Below are positions 44,804-54,868 of a stretch of DNA of 64,000 nt, in pieces. Source of the stretch: an uncultured Ruminiclostridium sp. (GTDB lineage: Bacteria; Bacillota; Clostridia; Oscillospirales; Ruminococcaceae); NCBI GenBank assembly GCA_947624435.1, contig CANQKE010000006.1:1-64000 (forward strand). Reading direction: 5' to 3'. Each line of letters starts with the position of its first letter. Positions within the stretch are counted from its first letter, which is position 1. A program made the position numbers and the translations under genes. The notes under the pieces are model-generated. The model was not told the DNA's origin, did no database searches, and was given only the letters and a program-made list of their open reading frames with translations.

Positions 44804-46366
44804 TTATTCTAATGCTGCGAGAGAATCTCTGTACGGCTGGAGGTAGCCCTCAACAGTACCGAAATACTTGTCGCGGATGGTGGTATAGGAATCACCGAAC
44901 ATGAACGGTCCGCCGAGGATAGCTTCTTCGCCGTCGGCATTACCGGTCTGGAACAGAGTGGTAAGCTCGCTGTTGAAGCCGAAGCAGTTATCGAACAGGA
45001 ACGAGAATTCCTCGCTCTCGGGGTTCTTAAGCTCCATAGACAGGTCGTACAGCTCTTCCGGCATTGCAACACGGGTGGTGTTTTCTCTCATAGCTGCGCC
45101 GCAGTTCGGGCAGGTGGCGAGAGTCTTGTCGGGAGAAGTTTCCTTGCACTCCTGGCATTTCGGATAGTACAGCTTTTCAGCGGTAGCTTCCTTCTTGGCG
45201 TTCTCAAGTCTTTGAGGATCGATCTCGTTTTCACGGGAGATCTCCATGTATCTTACGGCAGCCTTGATATTCTTTGCACCGGACGGGCAGAGATAGCCGT
45301 AAGTATCGGTGTTCATGTAATACTTGTCGGCGCTTTCATCTCTCGGGATAGGAACGAATCTTATATCCTGATCCTTCATCGCGTTCTGAGCGGTGGTAAA
45401 GCCCCAGTCAAGACCGAATTCCGCAAACAATGTTTTGCCGTCTATCAAAGCGGCGTCGGGGTTAGCGTAGGTGGTCTGGATCATACCCTGTCTTGCCAGC
45501 TCCTGCAGGAAGTCCTGACATCTCTGAACGTTAGCGTCCTGCATGTTGTTGAGTATCTTCTTTTCCTCTCCGACAACGTCGATGGTCTTAGTGCCGGTGG
45601 AAACGATGAACGGCATTGCAACGAAGCCGGTCGGCATGATACCGTAGTAATCCTCGCCGAGGTCGCACCATTCGGTCATAAGGTCTTTCCAGGTGTTCCA
45701 GGTCCAGTCGCCGTCAACGTAAAGCTCATACGGATCGGTGGAGATACCCTCGTTTTCCAGAGCGGTAGCATTGTAGATAAGTACAACGCCGGAACGCAGC
45801 TGGTAGGGTATGTAATAATGCTTTCCGCCGTAGTTGTAATCGTCGGCAGTCTCCTTGATACCGCTCCAAAGAGCGCTGTCAAGATCGATGTAGTTGTCCA
45901 TCGGCTCATACAGATTCTGCTGTATGCCGTGCGGGAATACCTGCCACTCGTAGTTGACAAGATCCGGGGGATCGCCGGACGCAAGCAATGTAGCCTGTTT
46001 TACCAAATATTCTGCCGAGGTAGTCTGTATATACTCTATGGTATAACCCTCGTCGTTGAATTTTTCGGCGAGATCCTTATCCTGAGTGTTGAGGTCGTAG
46101 TATCCGCACCATTTAAGTACGCTGCCGTTGCTGGGCAGTTCAACAGTATCGCCGCCCGTCGAATCAGCCGCGGATTCTTCTCCGGAAGCGGATTCTTCTC
46201 CGCCGGTCGACGCTGTTGCATCGGTAGAAGCGGCGCTTGAGGTATCCGCGGTATATCCGCCTGTAGAAGCAGCTCCGGAGGTACCGGTGCTCTGGCACGC
46301 GGTAAGTGTGGAAACTACCATCGCAGCGGACAGCAGACAGCAAAGCGCCTTTTTGTTAAGCTTCAC
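44804..46366 (-). CDS. ABC-type solute-binding lipoprotein with an inserted zinc ribbon
   Basis: The 520-residue protein has a lipoprotein signal (lipobox LTAC), a Ser/Thr/Gly/Glu linker (to about 75) and a family-1 solute-binding domain (LKWCGYYDLNTQDKDL, LASGDPPDLVNYEWQVFP, YYIPYQLRSGVVLIYNATAL). Such domains bind oligosaccharides for ABC import. At about residues 402-424 there is an insertion with CQEC and CPNC, a compact zinc-ribbon pattern unusual in this family. No permease or ATPase genes are adjacent, so the partner transporter is elsewhere. AAAGGA precedes the start region, and two inverted-repeat operators lie upstream. Confidence 0.88.
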   Translation of the reverse strand: MKLNKKALCCLLSAAMVVSTLTACQSTGTSGAASTGGYTADTSSAASTDATASTGGEESASGEESAADSTGGDTVELPSNGSVLKWCGYYDLNTQDKDLAEKFNDEGYTIEYIQTTSAEYLVKQATLLASGDPPDLVNYEWQVFPHGIQQNLYEPMDNYIDLDSALWSGIKETADDYNYGGKHYYIPYQLRSGVVLIYNATALENEGISTDPYELYVDGDWTWNTWKDLMTEWCDLGEDYYGIMPTGFVAMPFIVSTGTKTIDVVGEEKKILNNMQDANVQRCQDFLQELARQGMIQTTYANPDAALIDGKTLFAEFGLDWGFTTAQNAMKDQDIRFVPIPRDESADKYYMNTDTYGYLCPSGAKNIKAAVRYMEISRENEIDPQRLENAKKEATAEKLYYPKCQECKETSPDKTLATCPNCGAAMRENTTRVAMPEELYDLSMELKNPESEEFSFLFDNCFGFNSELTTLFQTGNADGEEAILGGPFMFGDSYTTIRDKYFGTVEGYLQPYRDSLAALE

Positions 46367-46393
46367 TATAGATCAATCCTTTCATTTGCGAGG

Positions 46394-46411
46394 TTACAAA
46401 AGCAATTGTAA
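46394..46411 (-). promoter_or_regulatory. Inverted-repeat operator 1 of the solute-binding gene
   Basis: TTACAA (46394-46399) and TTGTAA (46406-46411) with a six-base centre, in the leader of the gene; half-site resembles operator 2. Confidence 0.5.
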
Positions 46412-46429
46412 TACCCTCGTTATTGAGGC

Positions 46430-46448
46430 AATGTAATCGTTTTACATT
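46430..46448 (-). promoter_or_regulatory. Inverted-repeat operator 2 of the solute-binding gene
   Basis: AATGTAA (46430-46436) and TTACATT (46442-46448), perfect seven-base arms with a five-base centre, 11 bases downstream of the -10. Position suits a repressor. Confidence 0.6.
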
Positions 46449-46459
46449 ACTACAATAAT

Positions 46460-46488
46460 ATTATATCTCATTGCAAATAGAATTTCAA
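46460..46488 (-). promoter_or_regulatory. Promoter of the solute-binding gene
   Basis: On the minus strand TTGAAA (46483-46488) and TATAAT (46460-46465) are 17 bases apart. Confidence 0.75.
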
Positions 46489-46600
46489 TAAGAAAATAAG
46501 ACGATTTTTACAACTTCAAATTGTGGATTGTGCATAAACTTGTGAAGATTTGATATATAAAGTTACAAAAAATACCTTACGAGATTTATTTTGCGTTTTA

Positions 46601-46629
46601 TTGACAACGGGTATTTTTTATGATATAGT
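46601..46629 (+). promoter_or_regulatory. Promoter of the zinc-ribbon membrane protein
   Basis: TTGACA (46601-46606) and TATAGT (46624-46629) are 17 bases apart, 57 bases before the ATG. Confidence 0.78.
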
Positions 46630-46686
46630 TTAATTATCGAATTAAATCGCCTTAGATCGGCGATGAAACAAGGGGGAATTTTTAAT

Positions 46687-47490
46687 ATGTTCTGCAACTA
46701 CTGCGGAAAGCAAAACGACGACGGCGTAAGATTCTGCACCTCATGCGGAAAAGAGCTCCAGCCGGATATACCGTCAAGCACCGTACAGCAACAGCCATAT
46801 ACGCAGCAACAGCCTGCACAGAAGCAATATGCTCAGCAGCCTGCACAGTATACCACGCAGCAGCCTGTACAGCAGCAATATGCTCAGCAGCCTGCACCGT
46901 ATACCGCACAGTATCAGGAGAACTCGGGCGCTCCGGTACAGATACCGGGAAATTTCGTTCCCGACCCGAACTATGTGCCTCCGGTTGCCGCTCCGGTACC
47001 GGTAAGGTCCAATCCTTTGCTCGGTATAATCGGCGCGGTGCTGTTCGGCCTTATTGCCTGCGTGGTATGGGTACTTATCGGAATGCTGGGATATATCGCC
47101 TACATAGGCGGATTGCTGATGGGCTTTTGCACCGTTACCGGCTACCGGATATTCGGCAAGAAGTTTGACGTTTACGGTATAATATGCTGTATAATCGTGA
47201 TACTGCTCGCGGTATTTTCCTGCAACGTTATTATAGAGACTATCTCTCTGTTTATGGGAGAGGGCGGTGCAGAGGCGGCGCAGCTGCTCGGCTTTGACGG
47301 CTTCTTTGACGTGCTGTTCAATTTCTTCAGCTTTGCCAGTCGTGCAGACATGCTGCTCGGCTTAGCCGGCATGGATCAATCGATAATGGGCGAGTTTATT
47401 CTCAATACGGTCATAGGTTATGTGCTTTCGGGCGTAGGCTTTTTGATCTGCGCTATCCCGCAGTTCAGAGCGAGAAACGTCGCCGGTTGA
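46687..47490 (+). CDS. Zinc-ribbon membrane protein
   Basis: The 267-residue protein begins with a zinc ribbon (MFCNYCGKQNDDGVRFCTSCGKEL), then a Gln/Pro/Tyr-rich low-complexity linker (about 30-85) with three AQQPAQYTTQQPVQQQ-type units, and about four membrane helices (about 115-138, 140-160, 165-185, 235-257). This zinc-ribbon plus linker plus membrane plan is common in clostridia; function unknown. AAGGGGGAA selects the ATG at 46687 over an in-frame start 24 bases upstream. The structured repeat copy 3 begins two bases after its stop. Confidence 0.78.
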   Translation: MFCNYCGKQNDDGVRFCTSCGKELQPDIPSSTVQQQPYTQQQPAQKQYAQQPAQYTTQQPVQQQYAQQPAPYTAQYQENSGAPVQIPGNFVPDPNYVPPVAAPVPVRSNPLLGIIGAVLFGLIACVVWVLIGMLGYIAYIGGLLMGFCTVTGYRIFGKKFDVYGIICCIIVILLAVFSCNVIIETISLFMGEGGAEAAQLLGFDGFFDVLFNFFSFASRADMLLGLAGMDQSIMGEFILNTVIGYVLSGVGFLICAIPQFRARNVAG

Positions 47491-47491
47491 T

Positions 47492-47617
47492 AAGTCTGAA
47501 AAATAGATCTTTCAGACTGTAAGTTTTGTTCTTTGATGAGTACGGTCATCAATTTTGCTTCGCAAAAACGAACAAAACTTGAAAGTAGAAATGCTTACTT
47601 TGCAAATATGTTCATAA
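47492..47617 (+). repeat. Structured intergenic repeat, copy 3
   Basis: Hairpin AGTCTGAAA (47493-47501 with 47510-47518), P1 GTTTTGTTC (47523-47531) with GAACAAAAC (47570-47578), P2 TTGATGA (47533-47539) with TCATCAA (47546-47552), and P3 TTTTGC/GCAAAA (47553-47558 with 47562-47567). The GAAAGGAGA of the other copies is GAAAGTAGA here, and no plus-strand gene follows. Confidence 0.85.
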
Positions 47618-47629
47618 AACCGAATACAA

Positions 47630-47657
47630 AAAACTCCGGAGAAATATCCGGAGTTTT
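47630..47657. terminator. Bidirectional terminator
   Basis: An 11-bp stem (47630-47640 with 47647-47657) with A and T runs, between the repeat and the convergent ABC-F gene. Confidence 0.87.
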
Positions 47658-47679
47658 GTATTTTAAGGATATAAGATCA

Positions 47680-49293
47680 TCAAAGAGTGAATTTTCCGCC
47701 GTGAGCTTGTTTTCTCCATTCGATAAATTCCTCATAGCTGCCCTGCCTGTCATAGCAGCCTTTTTCCGCAAGCTCTATTATGCGGTTGGCGCTGGTCTGG
47801 ACTATCTCGCGGTCATGAGAGGCGAACAGGATATTACCCTTGAAATCCCGCAGAGCGTTATTCACCGCGGTAATGCTTTCTAAGTCGAGGTGGTTGGTGG
47901 GGCGGTCGAGTATCAGCACGTTTGAGCCGAAAAGCATCATGCGCGAAAACATACAGCGCACCTTTTCTCCGCCCGACAGTACCTTTACCGGCTTGTACAC
48001 CTCGTCGCCGGAAAAAAGCATTCTCCCTAAAAATCCGCGCAGGTATGTTTCAGTCTCGTCTTTTGAATACTGACGTATCCAGTCGATGATAGATTTATCG
48101 CAGTTTTCAAAAAACGAGGTGTTGTCCTGCGGGAAATAGCTTACGCTGACGGTGCTGCCCCATTTGTAGCTGCCCGAATCCGGCTGCTCTTCTCCGTTCA
48201 ATATCTTAAATAAAGTGGTAACGGCTATCTCGTTTTCCCCTACAAAGGCTATTTTATCGCCCCTGCCGACGGTAAAGCTGACGTTGTCCAGCACCTTTGC
48301 TCCGTCTACCGTTTTTGTTATGCCGTCTACCGAGAGGATATCCTTTCCGACCTCGCGGTCAGCCTCAAACGCGATGAACGGGTATCTTCTGCTGGACGCG
48401 GGCAGCTCCTCCACCGTCAGCTTTTCTATCAGCTTTTTGCGGGAGGTAGCCTGCTTTGACTTGGATTTGTTGGCGGAAAACCGCTGGATAAAGCTCTCCA
48501 GCTCTTTTATCTTCTCCTCCGCTTTTTTGTTCTGCTGCTTTAGCATGCGCTGGATGAGCTGCGATGACTCATACCAGAATTCATAGTTGCCAACGTACAT
48601 CTTTATCTTGCCGTAATCTATATCCACGGTATGGGTGCAGACGTTGTTAAGAAAATGCCGGTCATGCGATACCACTATCACCGTTCCGAAATATTCGGCG
48701 AGAAAATCCTCCAGCCATGCTACCGCGTCTATATCAAGGTGGTTGGTCGGCTCGTCCATAAGTATTATATCGGGATTGCCGAACAATGCCTGAGCCAGCA
48801 GCACCTTGACCTTTTCATTTCCGGCGAGGGAGGACATCTGCGAATACAGTATGCCTTCGTCCAGTCCCAGCCCCTGTATCAGCTTTGACGCGTCGCTTTC
48901 CGCCTCCCAGCCGCCGAGCTCGGCGAATTCGCCCTCAAGCTCGCTTGCTTTTTCGCCGTCCTCCTCCGAGAAATCCTCCTTGGCGTAAAGCTCGTCCTTT
49001 TGCTTCATTATCTCGTACAGCCGCGCGTTGCCCATTATCACGGTCTCCTGCACGGTGTATTCGTCATAAGCGAAGTGATCCTGCTTAAGCACCGACATGC
49101 GAAGCCCCTCCGGTATGCTGACGCTGCCCGCCGCGGGTTCAAGCTCTCCGCATAATATTTTAAGAAAGGTGGATTTGCCCGCGCCGTTAGCGCCTATTAC
49201 GCCGTAGCAGTTTCCGGCGTTGAATATAAGATTTACGTCTTTGAACAGTGTCTGTCCTCCGAAGTTTATTGCAAGATCTGAAACAGTTATCAT
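47680..49293 (-). CDS. ABC-F family ATPase, YkpA/YbiT-like
   Basis: The 537-residue protein has two ATPase domains joined by a basic linker and no membrane part, the ABC-F plan. Domain 1 has Walker A IGANGAGKST, signature SLAGNEKVK and Walker B ILMDEPTNHLD. Domain 2 has GENEIAVTT in place of a normal Walker A (GxxGxGKST), signature LSGGEKVR and LILDRPTNHLD, where the catalytic glutamate is Arg. Domain 2 is therefore probably unable to hydrolyse ATP. ABC-F proteins act on ribosomes; this subgroup is housekeeping rather than clearly antibiotic-resistance. AAAGGAT precedes the ATG. Confidence 0.9.
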   Translation of the reverse strand: MITVSDLAINFGGQTLFKDVNLIFNAGNCYGVIGANGAGKSTFLKILCGELEPAAGSVSIPEGLRMSVLKQDHFAYDEYTVQETVIMGNARLYEIMKQKDELYAKEDFSEEDGEKASELEGEFAELGGWEAESDASKLIQGLGLDEGILYSQMSSLAGNEKVKVLLAQALFGNPDIILMDEPTNHLDIDAVAWLEDFLAEYFGTVIVVSHDRHFLNNVCTHTVDIDYGKIKMYVGNYEFWYESSQLIQRMLKQQNKKAEEKIKELESFIQRFSANKSKSKQATSRKKLIEKLTVEELPASSRRYPFIAFEADREVGKDILSVDGITKTVDGAKVLDNVSFTVGRGDKIAFVGENEIAVTTLFKILNGEEQPDSGSYKWGSTVSVSYFPQDNTSFFENCDKSIIDWIRQYSKDETETYLRGFLGRMLFSGDEVYKPVKVLSGGEKVRCMFSRMMLFGSNVLILDRPTNHLDLESITAVNNALRDFKGNILFASHDREIVQTSANRIIELAEKGCYDRQGSYEEFIEWRKQAHGGKFTL

Positions 49294-49446
49294 TTCGTTT
49301 ATCCTTTCGGGAAAGTTCTGCCGCTGCAGGCATTATGCCTAACTATTTTAACACATCGTGCCCAAAAATGCAATGCTAAAAATGAAAAATTACCGTAATA
49401 TATCTGCGCGGCCTTAAATTCCCTGTCATATAACAATAAATTTCAC

Positions 49447-49475
49447 TTGCATTTATCTAAAGTATAGTGTATAAT
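49447..49475 (+). promoter_or_regulatory. Promoter of the activase gene
   Basis: TTGCAT (49447-49452) and TATAAT (49470-49475) are 17 bases apart. Confidence 0.8.
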
Positions 49476-49543
49476 TATAATCGGGTGCAGTATCGGCAAA
49501 AGCCGCGCACCGACATTATTCCGAAAAGAGAATGAGGTCTTAA

Positions 49544-52500
49544 ATGTTACATATTGGACTTGACGTCGGTTCTACCACCGTAAAGATAGCGGTCACCGAC
49601 GACGAAAAAAAGCTGATATATAAAAATTACCAGCGCCATTATTCAGATATAAAAAAGACTATCGCCGAGGTGCTCGGCGGCTGTCTTGACACGATAAGCG
49701 ACCAAACAGTCACCGTCGCGGTGACCGGTTCGGGCGGAATATCCGTATCCCATTGGCTGGATATCCCGTTTGTACAGGAGGTAACGGCGGGGACAGAGGC
49801 GATACAGGAGCTTATCCCGAAAACCGACGTTGCTATCGAGCTTGGCGGCGAGGACGCGAAGATAACCTACCTGCGCGGCGGCGTGGAGCAGAGAATGAAC
49901 GGCACCTGCGCGGGCGGTACCGGCGCGTTCATCGACCAGATGGCGGCATTGCTCAACACCGACATCACCGGACTTAACGAGCTTGCTAAAGATTACACGG
50001 TGATATATCCGATAGCGTCGCGCTGCGGCGTGTTCGCTAAAAGCGATATCCAGCCGCTGCTCAACGACGGCGCTAAAAAAAGCGACGTTGCGGCGTCGAT
50101 ATTCCAGTCGGTGGTAAACCAGACGATAAGCGGACTTGCCTGCGGTAAGCCGATACGCGGCTATGTGGCGTTTCTCGGCGGGCCGCTGCATTATCTGTCG
50201 GAGCTCAGAAAACGCTTTATAGAAACGCTGCACCTTGACGACGAGCATATAATCTTCCCCGAGGACGCGAATCTTTTCGTGGCGATGGGCGCTTCTTTCT
50301 CGGATAACCGCGGAGAGTCCGACGTGTCGGAGCTGCGGGAGAGATTAGCGGCGCTGTCTACCGTAGAGGTACACGAGGTGGAGCGGCTCGCTCCGTTATT
50401 CAAGGACGAGCAGGAGCGGGAGGAATTTACCGCGCGGCACGCAAAGGCCGTGATACCGGTAAAAGACCTTTCAACCCATTCGGGCGCGTGCTATCTCGGC
50501 ATAGACGCGGGTTCTACCACCACCAAAGCGGTGCTTACCAACAAGGACGGGGAGATACTGTATTCACATTACGGCAACAACATGGGCGATCCGCTTAAGT
50601 CCGTGATAGGGATATTGCAGGATATATATTCCAAGCTGCCCAAAGACGCTTATATAGCGAAAGCCACCGCCACCGGTTACGGCGAGCATCTTATCAAGGC
50701 CGCGCTCAAGGTGGATTACGGCGAGATAGAGACGATGGCGCATTATAAGGCGGCGGAAAAGGTACTGCCGGGCGTTCAGTTTATACTGGACATAGGCGGT
50801 CAGGACATGAAGTGCATGAGAGTAAAAAACGGCGAGATAGAGAGCATACTCCTTAACGAGGCCTGCTCCTCCGGCTGCGGTTCGTTTATACAGAATTTCG
50901 CGGCGGCGCTTGGTATGGAATCGTCGGAATTTGCCAAAATAGGTTTGGAGGCAAAAAATCCGGTGGACTTAGGCTCACGCTGCACGGTGTTCATGAACAG
51001 CCGCGTAAAGCAGGCGCAGAAAGAGGGCGCGAGCGTCGCGGATATTTCCGCCGGACTTTCCTACTCGGTAGTGAAAAACGCGCTGTTCAAGGTAATAAAG
51101 ATACGCGATCCCAAGGCGATGGGCGAGAAAATAATCGTGCAGGGCGGAACGTTCCTCAATGATTCGGTGCTGCGCGCGTTTGAGCTTACCTGCGGCAGAG
51201 AAGTGGTAAGACCGGACAAGGCGGGGCTTATGGGAGCTTACGGCAGCGCGCTCACCGCTATACAGCGCGACGACGGAAAGGGCAGCACGATAGCTTCTGC
51301 CGATCGTCTGGAAAACTTTAATATCACCAAGACCACCGCGCGCTGCGGACGCTGCTCAAATAACTGCCTGCTTACCATCAGCAGATTTGACGACGGTACG
51401 AAATTCATCACCAACAACCGCTGCGAACGCGGCGCGGGCGGCGGGGCAAAGCGCTCCGACCTGCCGAACCTGTTTGAATATAAATATAACCGGCTGTTCG
51501 ACTACACGCCTATTCCCGAAAGCGAGGCAAAGCGCGGAGTGGTAGGCCTGCCGAGAGTGCTCGGAATGTATGAGAACTACCCGTTTTGGTTCACGTTCTT
51601 TACAAAACTCGGCTACAGTGTGAAATTATCGCCGAAATCCGGAAGAGACGTGTACGACAGGGGAATAGAGACTATGCCGTCGGAGTCGGTATGCTATCCG
51701 GCAAAGCTGTCCCACGGACATATAATGTCATTGCTTGCCGACGGGGTGAAATTCATCTTCTACCCCTCGCTGCCGTATGAAATGGACAACGGCGGCGGTG
51801 GCGACAATCATTACAATTGTCCGGTGGTAGCGACCTACAGCGAGGTAATAAAAAATTCCGTGCCGGAGCTGAGAGAGGAGGACGTTACTTTCCTCAATCC
51901 TTTCCTGCCGATATACGACGAGGAAAGAATGCTCGAGCGGCTTATCGAGGTGTTCCATCCGCTGGGCATAGGCGGCGAGGAGATAGGCCCCGCGCTGAAG
52001 GCGGCTTATGAAGAGGACAGGCGGTTCAAGGCGGATATACGTTCTAAGGGCGAAGAGATACTTAAAATGCTCAAAGAGACCGGAAGAAAGGGCATAGTGC
52101 TTGCCGGCAGACCGTATCATGTAGACCCGGAGATAAATCACGGCATACCGGAAATGATAAACGGCTATGGCTTTGCGGTGCTGACGGAGGACAGCGTGGC
52201 GCATCTCGGCAGCATCGTCCGTCCGATAAGGATAGTGGATCAGTGGATGTACCATACCCGTCTTTACGCGGCGGCGTCGCTGGTGGGGAAAACTCCGGAG
52301 CTTGAATTGGTACAGCTCAACAGCTTCGGCTGCGGTCTTGACGCGATAACCACCGACGAGGTGCAGGAGATACTTCAGGGCTACGACCGCATGTATACGG
52401 TGCTCAAGATAGACGAGGTGAACAATCTCGGCGCGGCAAGGATACGCCTGCGTTCGCTCATCTCGGTAATGGAGGAGCGCGAGCGCAACGGCATAAAGCC

Positions 52501-53827
52501 AAGCGGAGAATTTACCCCCTATAAGCGGCAGCCGCTGTTCACTAAGGATATGAAAAAGCGGCATACTATCATAGCGCCGCAGATGTCTCCGATACATTTT
52601 GAACTGCTGGAGGCGGCGTTCCGCTACTGCGGATACAATATCGTGATACTTAAGGACTACTCAAAGCAGGTAGTGGACGAGGGACTGAAATACGTCAACA
52701 ACGACGCATGCTATCCCGCGATAATCACGATAGGTCAGCTGCTGCATGCGTTGAACAGCGGAGAATATGACAAAGACAACGTGTCCGTGCTGATAACCCA
52801 GACCGGCGGCGCTTGCAGGGCGACAAACTATGTCGGTATGCTGAAAAAGGCGCTTAAGGACGCGGGACTTACCCAGATCCCGATAATCTCGCTGAATATC
52901 GTCGGAATGGAGAAAAATCCGGGCTTTAGCATTTCCGTGCCGATGGTGCTGCGCGCGTTTATGGCGCTGATATACGGCGACGTGCTGTCGCGCTGTCTGT
53001 ACAAGGTAAGGCCCTACGAGGTGGAAAAGGGCGCGGCGCAGGCGATGTATGAAAAATGGAACACCTATCTGAGAGAGGATATCAAGCACCTTTCTATAGG
53101 CAGGTTCAATAAAAACGTCCGCAATATCGTGCAGGATTTCGATTCTATCCCGTGCCTTGACATAGTAAAGCCTAGAGTGGGACTGGTGGGCGAGATACTG
53201 GTAAAATATCACCCGGCGGCGAACAACTTCGCGGTAGACCTTGTGGAGAGCGAGGGCGCGGAGGCGGTAGTACCCGATCTTATGGGATTTATCTATTATA
53301 TATGCGACCATGCGAATACCCGCCGTGAGCTGCTGACCGTTTCCAACGCGAGATATGTGCTTTCAAACGCCGCGATACACTTTATCGAGTGGATGCAAAA
53401 TTCCTACCGCAAGGCGATAGAGGGTACGAAATTCGGTTCGTTCGTGAAGATAAGCGATATGCGGCGGTTAGTAGAGGGCGTCGTATCCACCGGAAATATC
53501 GCCGGCGAGGGGTGGTTCCTTTCGGCGGAGATGATAGAGCTTATCCACAGCGGGGTAAACAATATAATTTGTATGCAGCCGTTCGCCTGCCTGCCGAATC
53601 ACGTTACCGGCAAAGGAATTATAGGCGAGCTGAGGCGGCAGAACCCGCAGTCTAACATTATCGCAGTTGATTATGACCCCGGCGCGTCGGAGGTCAATCA
53701 GATAAACCGTATCAAGCTTATGCTTGCGCAGGCGTTCAGACAGCTTAAGACGCTGCCGAATGAACAGCCCGAAGCCGTATCCGTTACGGTGGAGGATAAA
53801 TATTCGGCGATCGCGCAGGATGCTTAA
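49544..53827 (+). CDS. Large 2-hydroxyacyl-CoA dehydratase activase-type protein (BadF/HgdC ATPase, DUF2229)
   Basis: The 1427-residue protein has two ASKHA ATPase domains in tandem. The first (from residue 3: [14 protein letters not shown]) has the cluster cysteine in [14 protein letters not shown]; the second ([14 protein letters not shown], about 320) has [11 protein letters not shown] cysteine set [11 protein letters not shown] (about 605) follows. The C-terminal 700 residues combine DUF2229 and 2-hydroxyglutaryl-CoA dehydratase-like parts (SYPAKL-like [29 protein letters not shown]). Relatives hydrolyse ATP to push one electron onto a dehydratase. No separate dehydratase subunits are adjacent, so the partner may be the protein's own C-terminus or a distant enzyme. 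GAATGAGG precedes the ATG. Confidence 0.92.
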   Translation: MLHIGLDVGSTTVKIAVTDDEKKLIYKNYQRHYSDIKKTIAEVLGGCLDTISDQTVTVAVTGSGGISVSHWLDIPFVQEVTAGTEAIQELIPKTDVAIELGGEDAKITYLRGGVEQRMNGTCAGGTGAFIDQMAALLNTDITGLNELAKDYTVIYPIASRCGVFAKSDIQPLLNDGAKKSDVAASIFQSVVNQTISGLACGKPIRGYVAFLGGPLHYLSELRKRFIETLHLDDEHIIFPEDANLFVAMGASFSDNRGESDVSELRERLAALSTVEVHEVERLAPLFKDEQEREEFTARHAKAVIPVKDLSTHSGACYLGIDAGSTTTKAVLTNKDGEILYSHYGNNMGDPLKSVIGILQDIYSKLPKDAYIAKATATGYGEHLIKAALKVDYGEIETMAHYKAAEKVLPGVQFILDIGGQDMKCMRVKNGEIESILLNEACSSGCGSFIQNFAAALGMESSEFAKIGLEAKNPVDLGSRCTVFMNSRVKQAQKEGASVADISAGLSYSVVKNALFKVIKIRDPKAMGEKIIVQGGTFLNDSVLRAFELTCGREVVRPDKAGLMGAYGSALTAIQRDDGKGSTIASADRLENFNITKTTARCGRCSNNCLLTISRFDDGTKFITNNRCERGAGGGAKRSDLPNLFEYKYNRLFDYTPIPESEAKRGVVGLPRVLGMYENYPFWFTFFTKLGYSVKLSPKSGRDVYDRGIETMPSESVCYPAKLSHGHIMSLLADGVKFIFYPSLPYEMDNGGGGDNHYNCPVVATYSEVIKNSVPELREEDVTFLNPFLPIYDEERMLERLIEVFHPLGIGGEEIGPALKAAYEEDRRFKADIRSKGEEILKMLKETGRKGIVLAGRPYHVDPEINHGIPEMINGYGFAVLTEDSVAHLGSIVRPIRIVDQWMYHTRLYAAASLVGKTPELELVQLNSFGCGLDAITTDEVQEILQGYDRMYTVLKIDEVNNLGAARIRLRSLISVMEERERNGIKPSGEFTPYKRQPLFTKDMKKRHTIIAPQMSPIHFELLEAAFRYCGYNIVILKDYSKQVVDEGLKYVNNDACYPAIITIGQLLHALNSGEYDKDNVSVLITQTGGACRATNYVGMLKKALKDAGLTQIPIISLNIVGMEKNPGFSISVPMVLRAFMALIYGDVLSRCLYKVRPYEVEKGAAQAMYEKWNTYLREDIKHLSIGRFNKNVRNIVQDFDSIPCLDIVKPRVGLVGEILVKYHPAANNFAVDLVESEGAEAVVPDLMGFIYYICDHANTRRELLTVSNARYVLSNAAIHFIEWMQNSYRKAIEGTKFGSFVKISDMRRLVEGVVSTGNIAGEGWFLSAEMIELIHSGVNNIICMQPFACLPNHVTGKGIIGELRRQNPQSNIIAVDYDPGASEVNQINRIKLMLAQAFRQLKTLPNEQPEAVSVTVEDKYSAIAQDA

Positions 53828-53844
53828 GAAAGGAACTAAAAAAT

Positions 53845-54789
53845 ATGCCAAACATGAAATTTTCTACCGAGGACAACGCAAAGACCGTCAAGGTAAACGG
53901 CAAGAAGACCGCGATCATAGTGCTGATAGTCATTATTGCGGTAATAGTGCTTATAGCGCTGTTCAACAGCATTACTATCGTGAACGAGGGCTTTATCGGA
54001 GTGAAGTACACCTTTGGAAAGATCACGCAGGATAATCTTTCACCGGGACTTAATATGTGCATACCGTTTGTAGAAGAGATAAAGCAGGTTGACACCCGTG
54101 AGCAGGTATACAGCGTCACCGAGGACGCATACACCAGCGACACCCAGAACGTGGAGGAGCTTAGACTGAAGCTCAACTACTACTACGACACCTCCAAGCT
54201 GTCCGATATAATCAGGACGATAGGTATAGACAATGTTGAGGCCAAGCTGCTCGTGCAGAATGTCGCGAAGATAGCCAAAAACGAGATAGGCAAGATAAAG
54301 GCGGAGGATCTGGTACAGTCCAGAGCCGACGTACAGCAGAAGATACAGGATTCTCTTTCCACCGCTTTAGAGCCGGACGGTATAATCGTTGCGGCGTTCG
54401 CTATCGAGAACCTCAGCTTTGACGAGGCGTTTGAAGAATCTATACAGGCAAAGGTCATTGCCGAGCAGGACGCGCTGAAGATGGAGAACAAGACCAAGGA
54501 AAAGCAGGAAGAGGCTAAACAGCGTGTCATCGCCGCACAGGCGGAGGCGGACAGCACCAAGCTCGCCGCAGACGCTCAGGCTTACGCTATCAAGGCGGTC
54601 CAGGAACAGCTTGCGAACAGCCCGAACTATATCGACTATCTCAAGATAAATAACTGGAACGGCGAGCTTCCTCAGATAATCGGGGACGGCGTAAATCCGT
54701 TCGTAAATCTGGATAATTCCGCAAATAATGCGTCCGGCAGTGCTGCGTCGAGCGGTACTGCCTCCGGAAGTGAAAAGCAGGATAGTTAA
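53845..54789 (+). CDS. SPFH/Band 7 membrane protein (prohibitin/HflC-like)
   Basis: The 314-residue protein has one N-terminal membrane helix (about 18-42), then a Band 7 domain (EGFIGVKYTFGKI, LSPGLNMCIPFVEEIKQVDTRE-type segment) and a long coiled-coil rich in KEKQEEAKQRVIAAQAEADS (about 205-240). The tail is Ser/Ala/Gly-rich. SPFH proteins form membrane microdomains or partner FtsH; no FtsH or NfeD gene is adjacent. It lies 17 bases after the activase gene and may be co-transcribed. Confidence 0.9.
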   Translation: MPNMKFSTEDNAKTVKVNGKKTAIIVLIVIIAVIVLIALFNSITIVNEGFIGVKYTFGKITQDNLSPGLNMCIPFVEEIKQVDTREQVYSVTEDAYTSDTQNVEELRLKLNYYYDTSKLSDIIRTIGIDNVEAKLLVQNVAKIAKNEIGKIKAEDLVQSRADVQQKIQDSLSTALEPDGIIVAAFAIENLSFDEAFEESIQAKVIAEQDALKMENKTKEKQEEAKQRVIAAQAEADSTKLAADAQAYAIKAVQEQLANSPNYIDYLKINNWNGELPQIIGDGVNPFVNLDNSANNASGSAASSGTASGSEKQDS

Positions 54790-54868
54790 GAAAGAATATT
54801 TAATAATGCAGTCCGGCGCGCTTGCGTGCCGGATTTGTCGGTGTAGAAGCTGATAAAGGGAGAGAATA

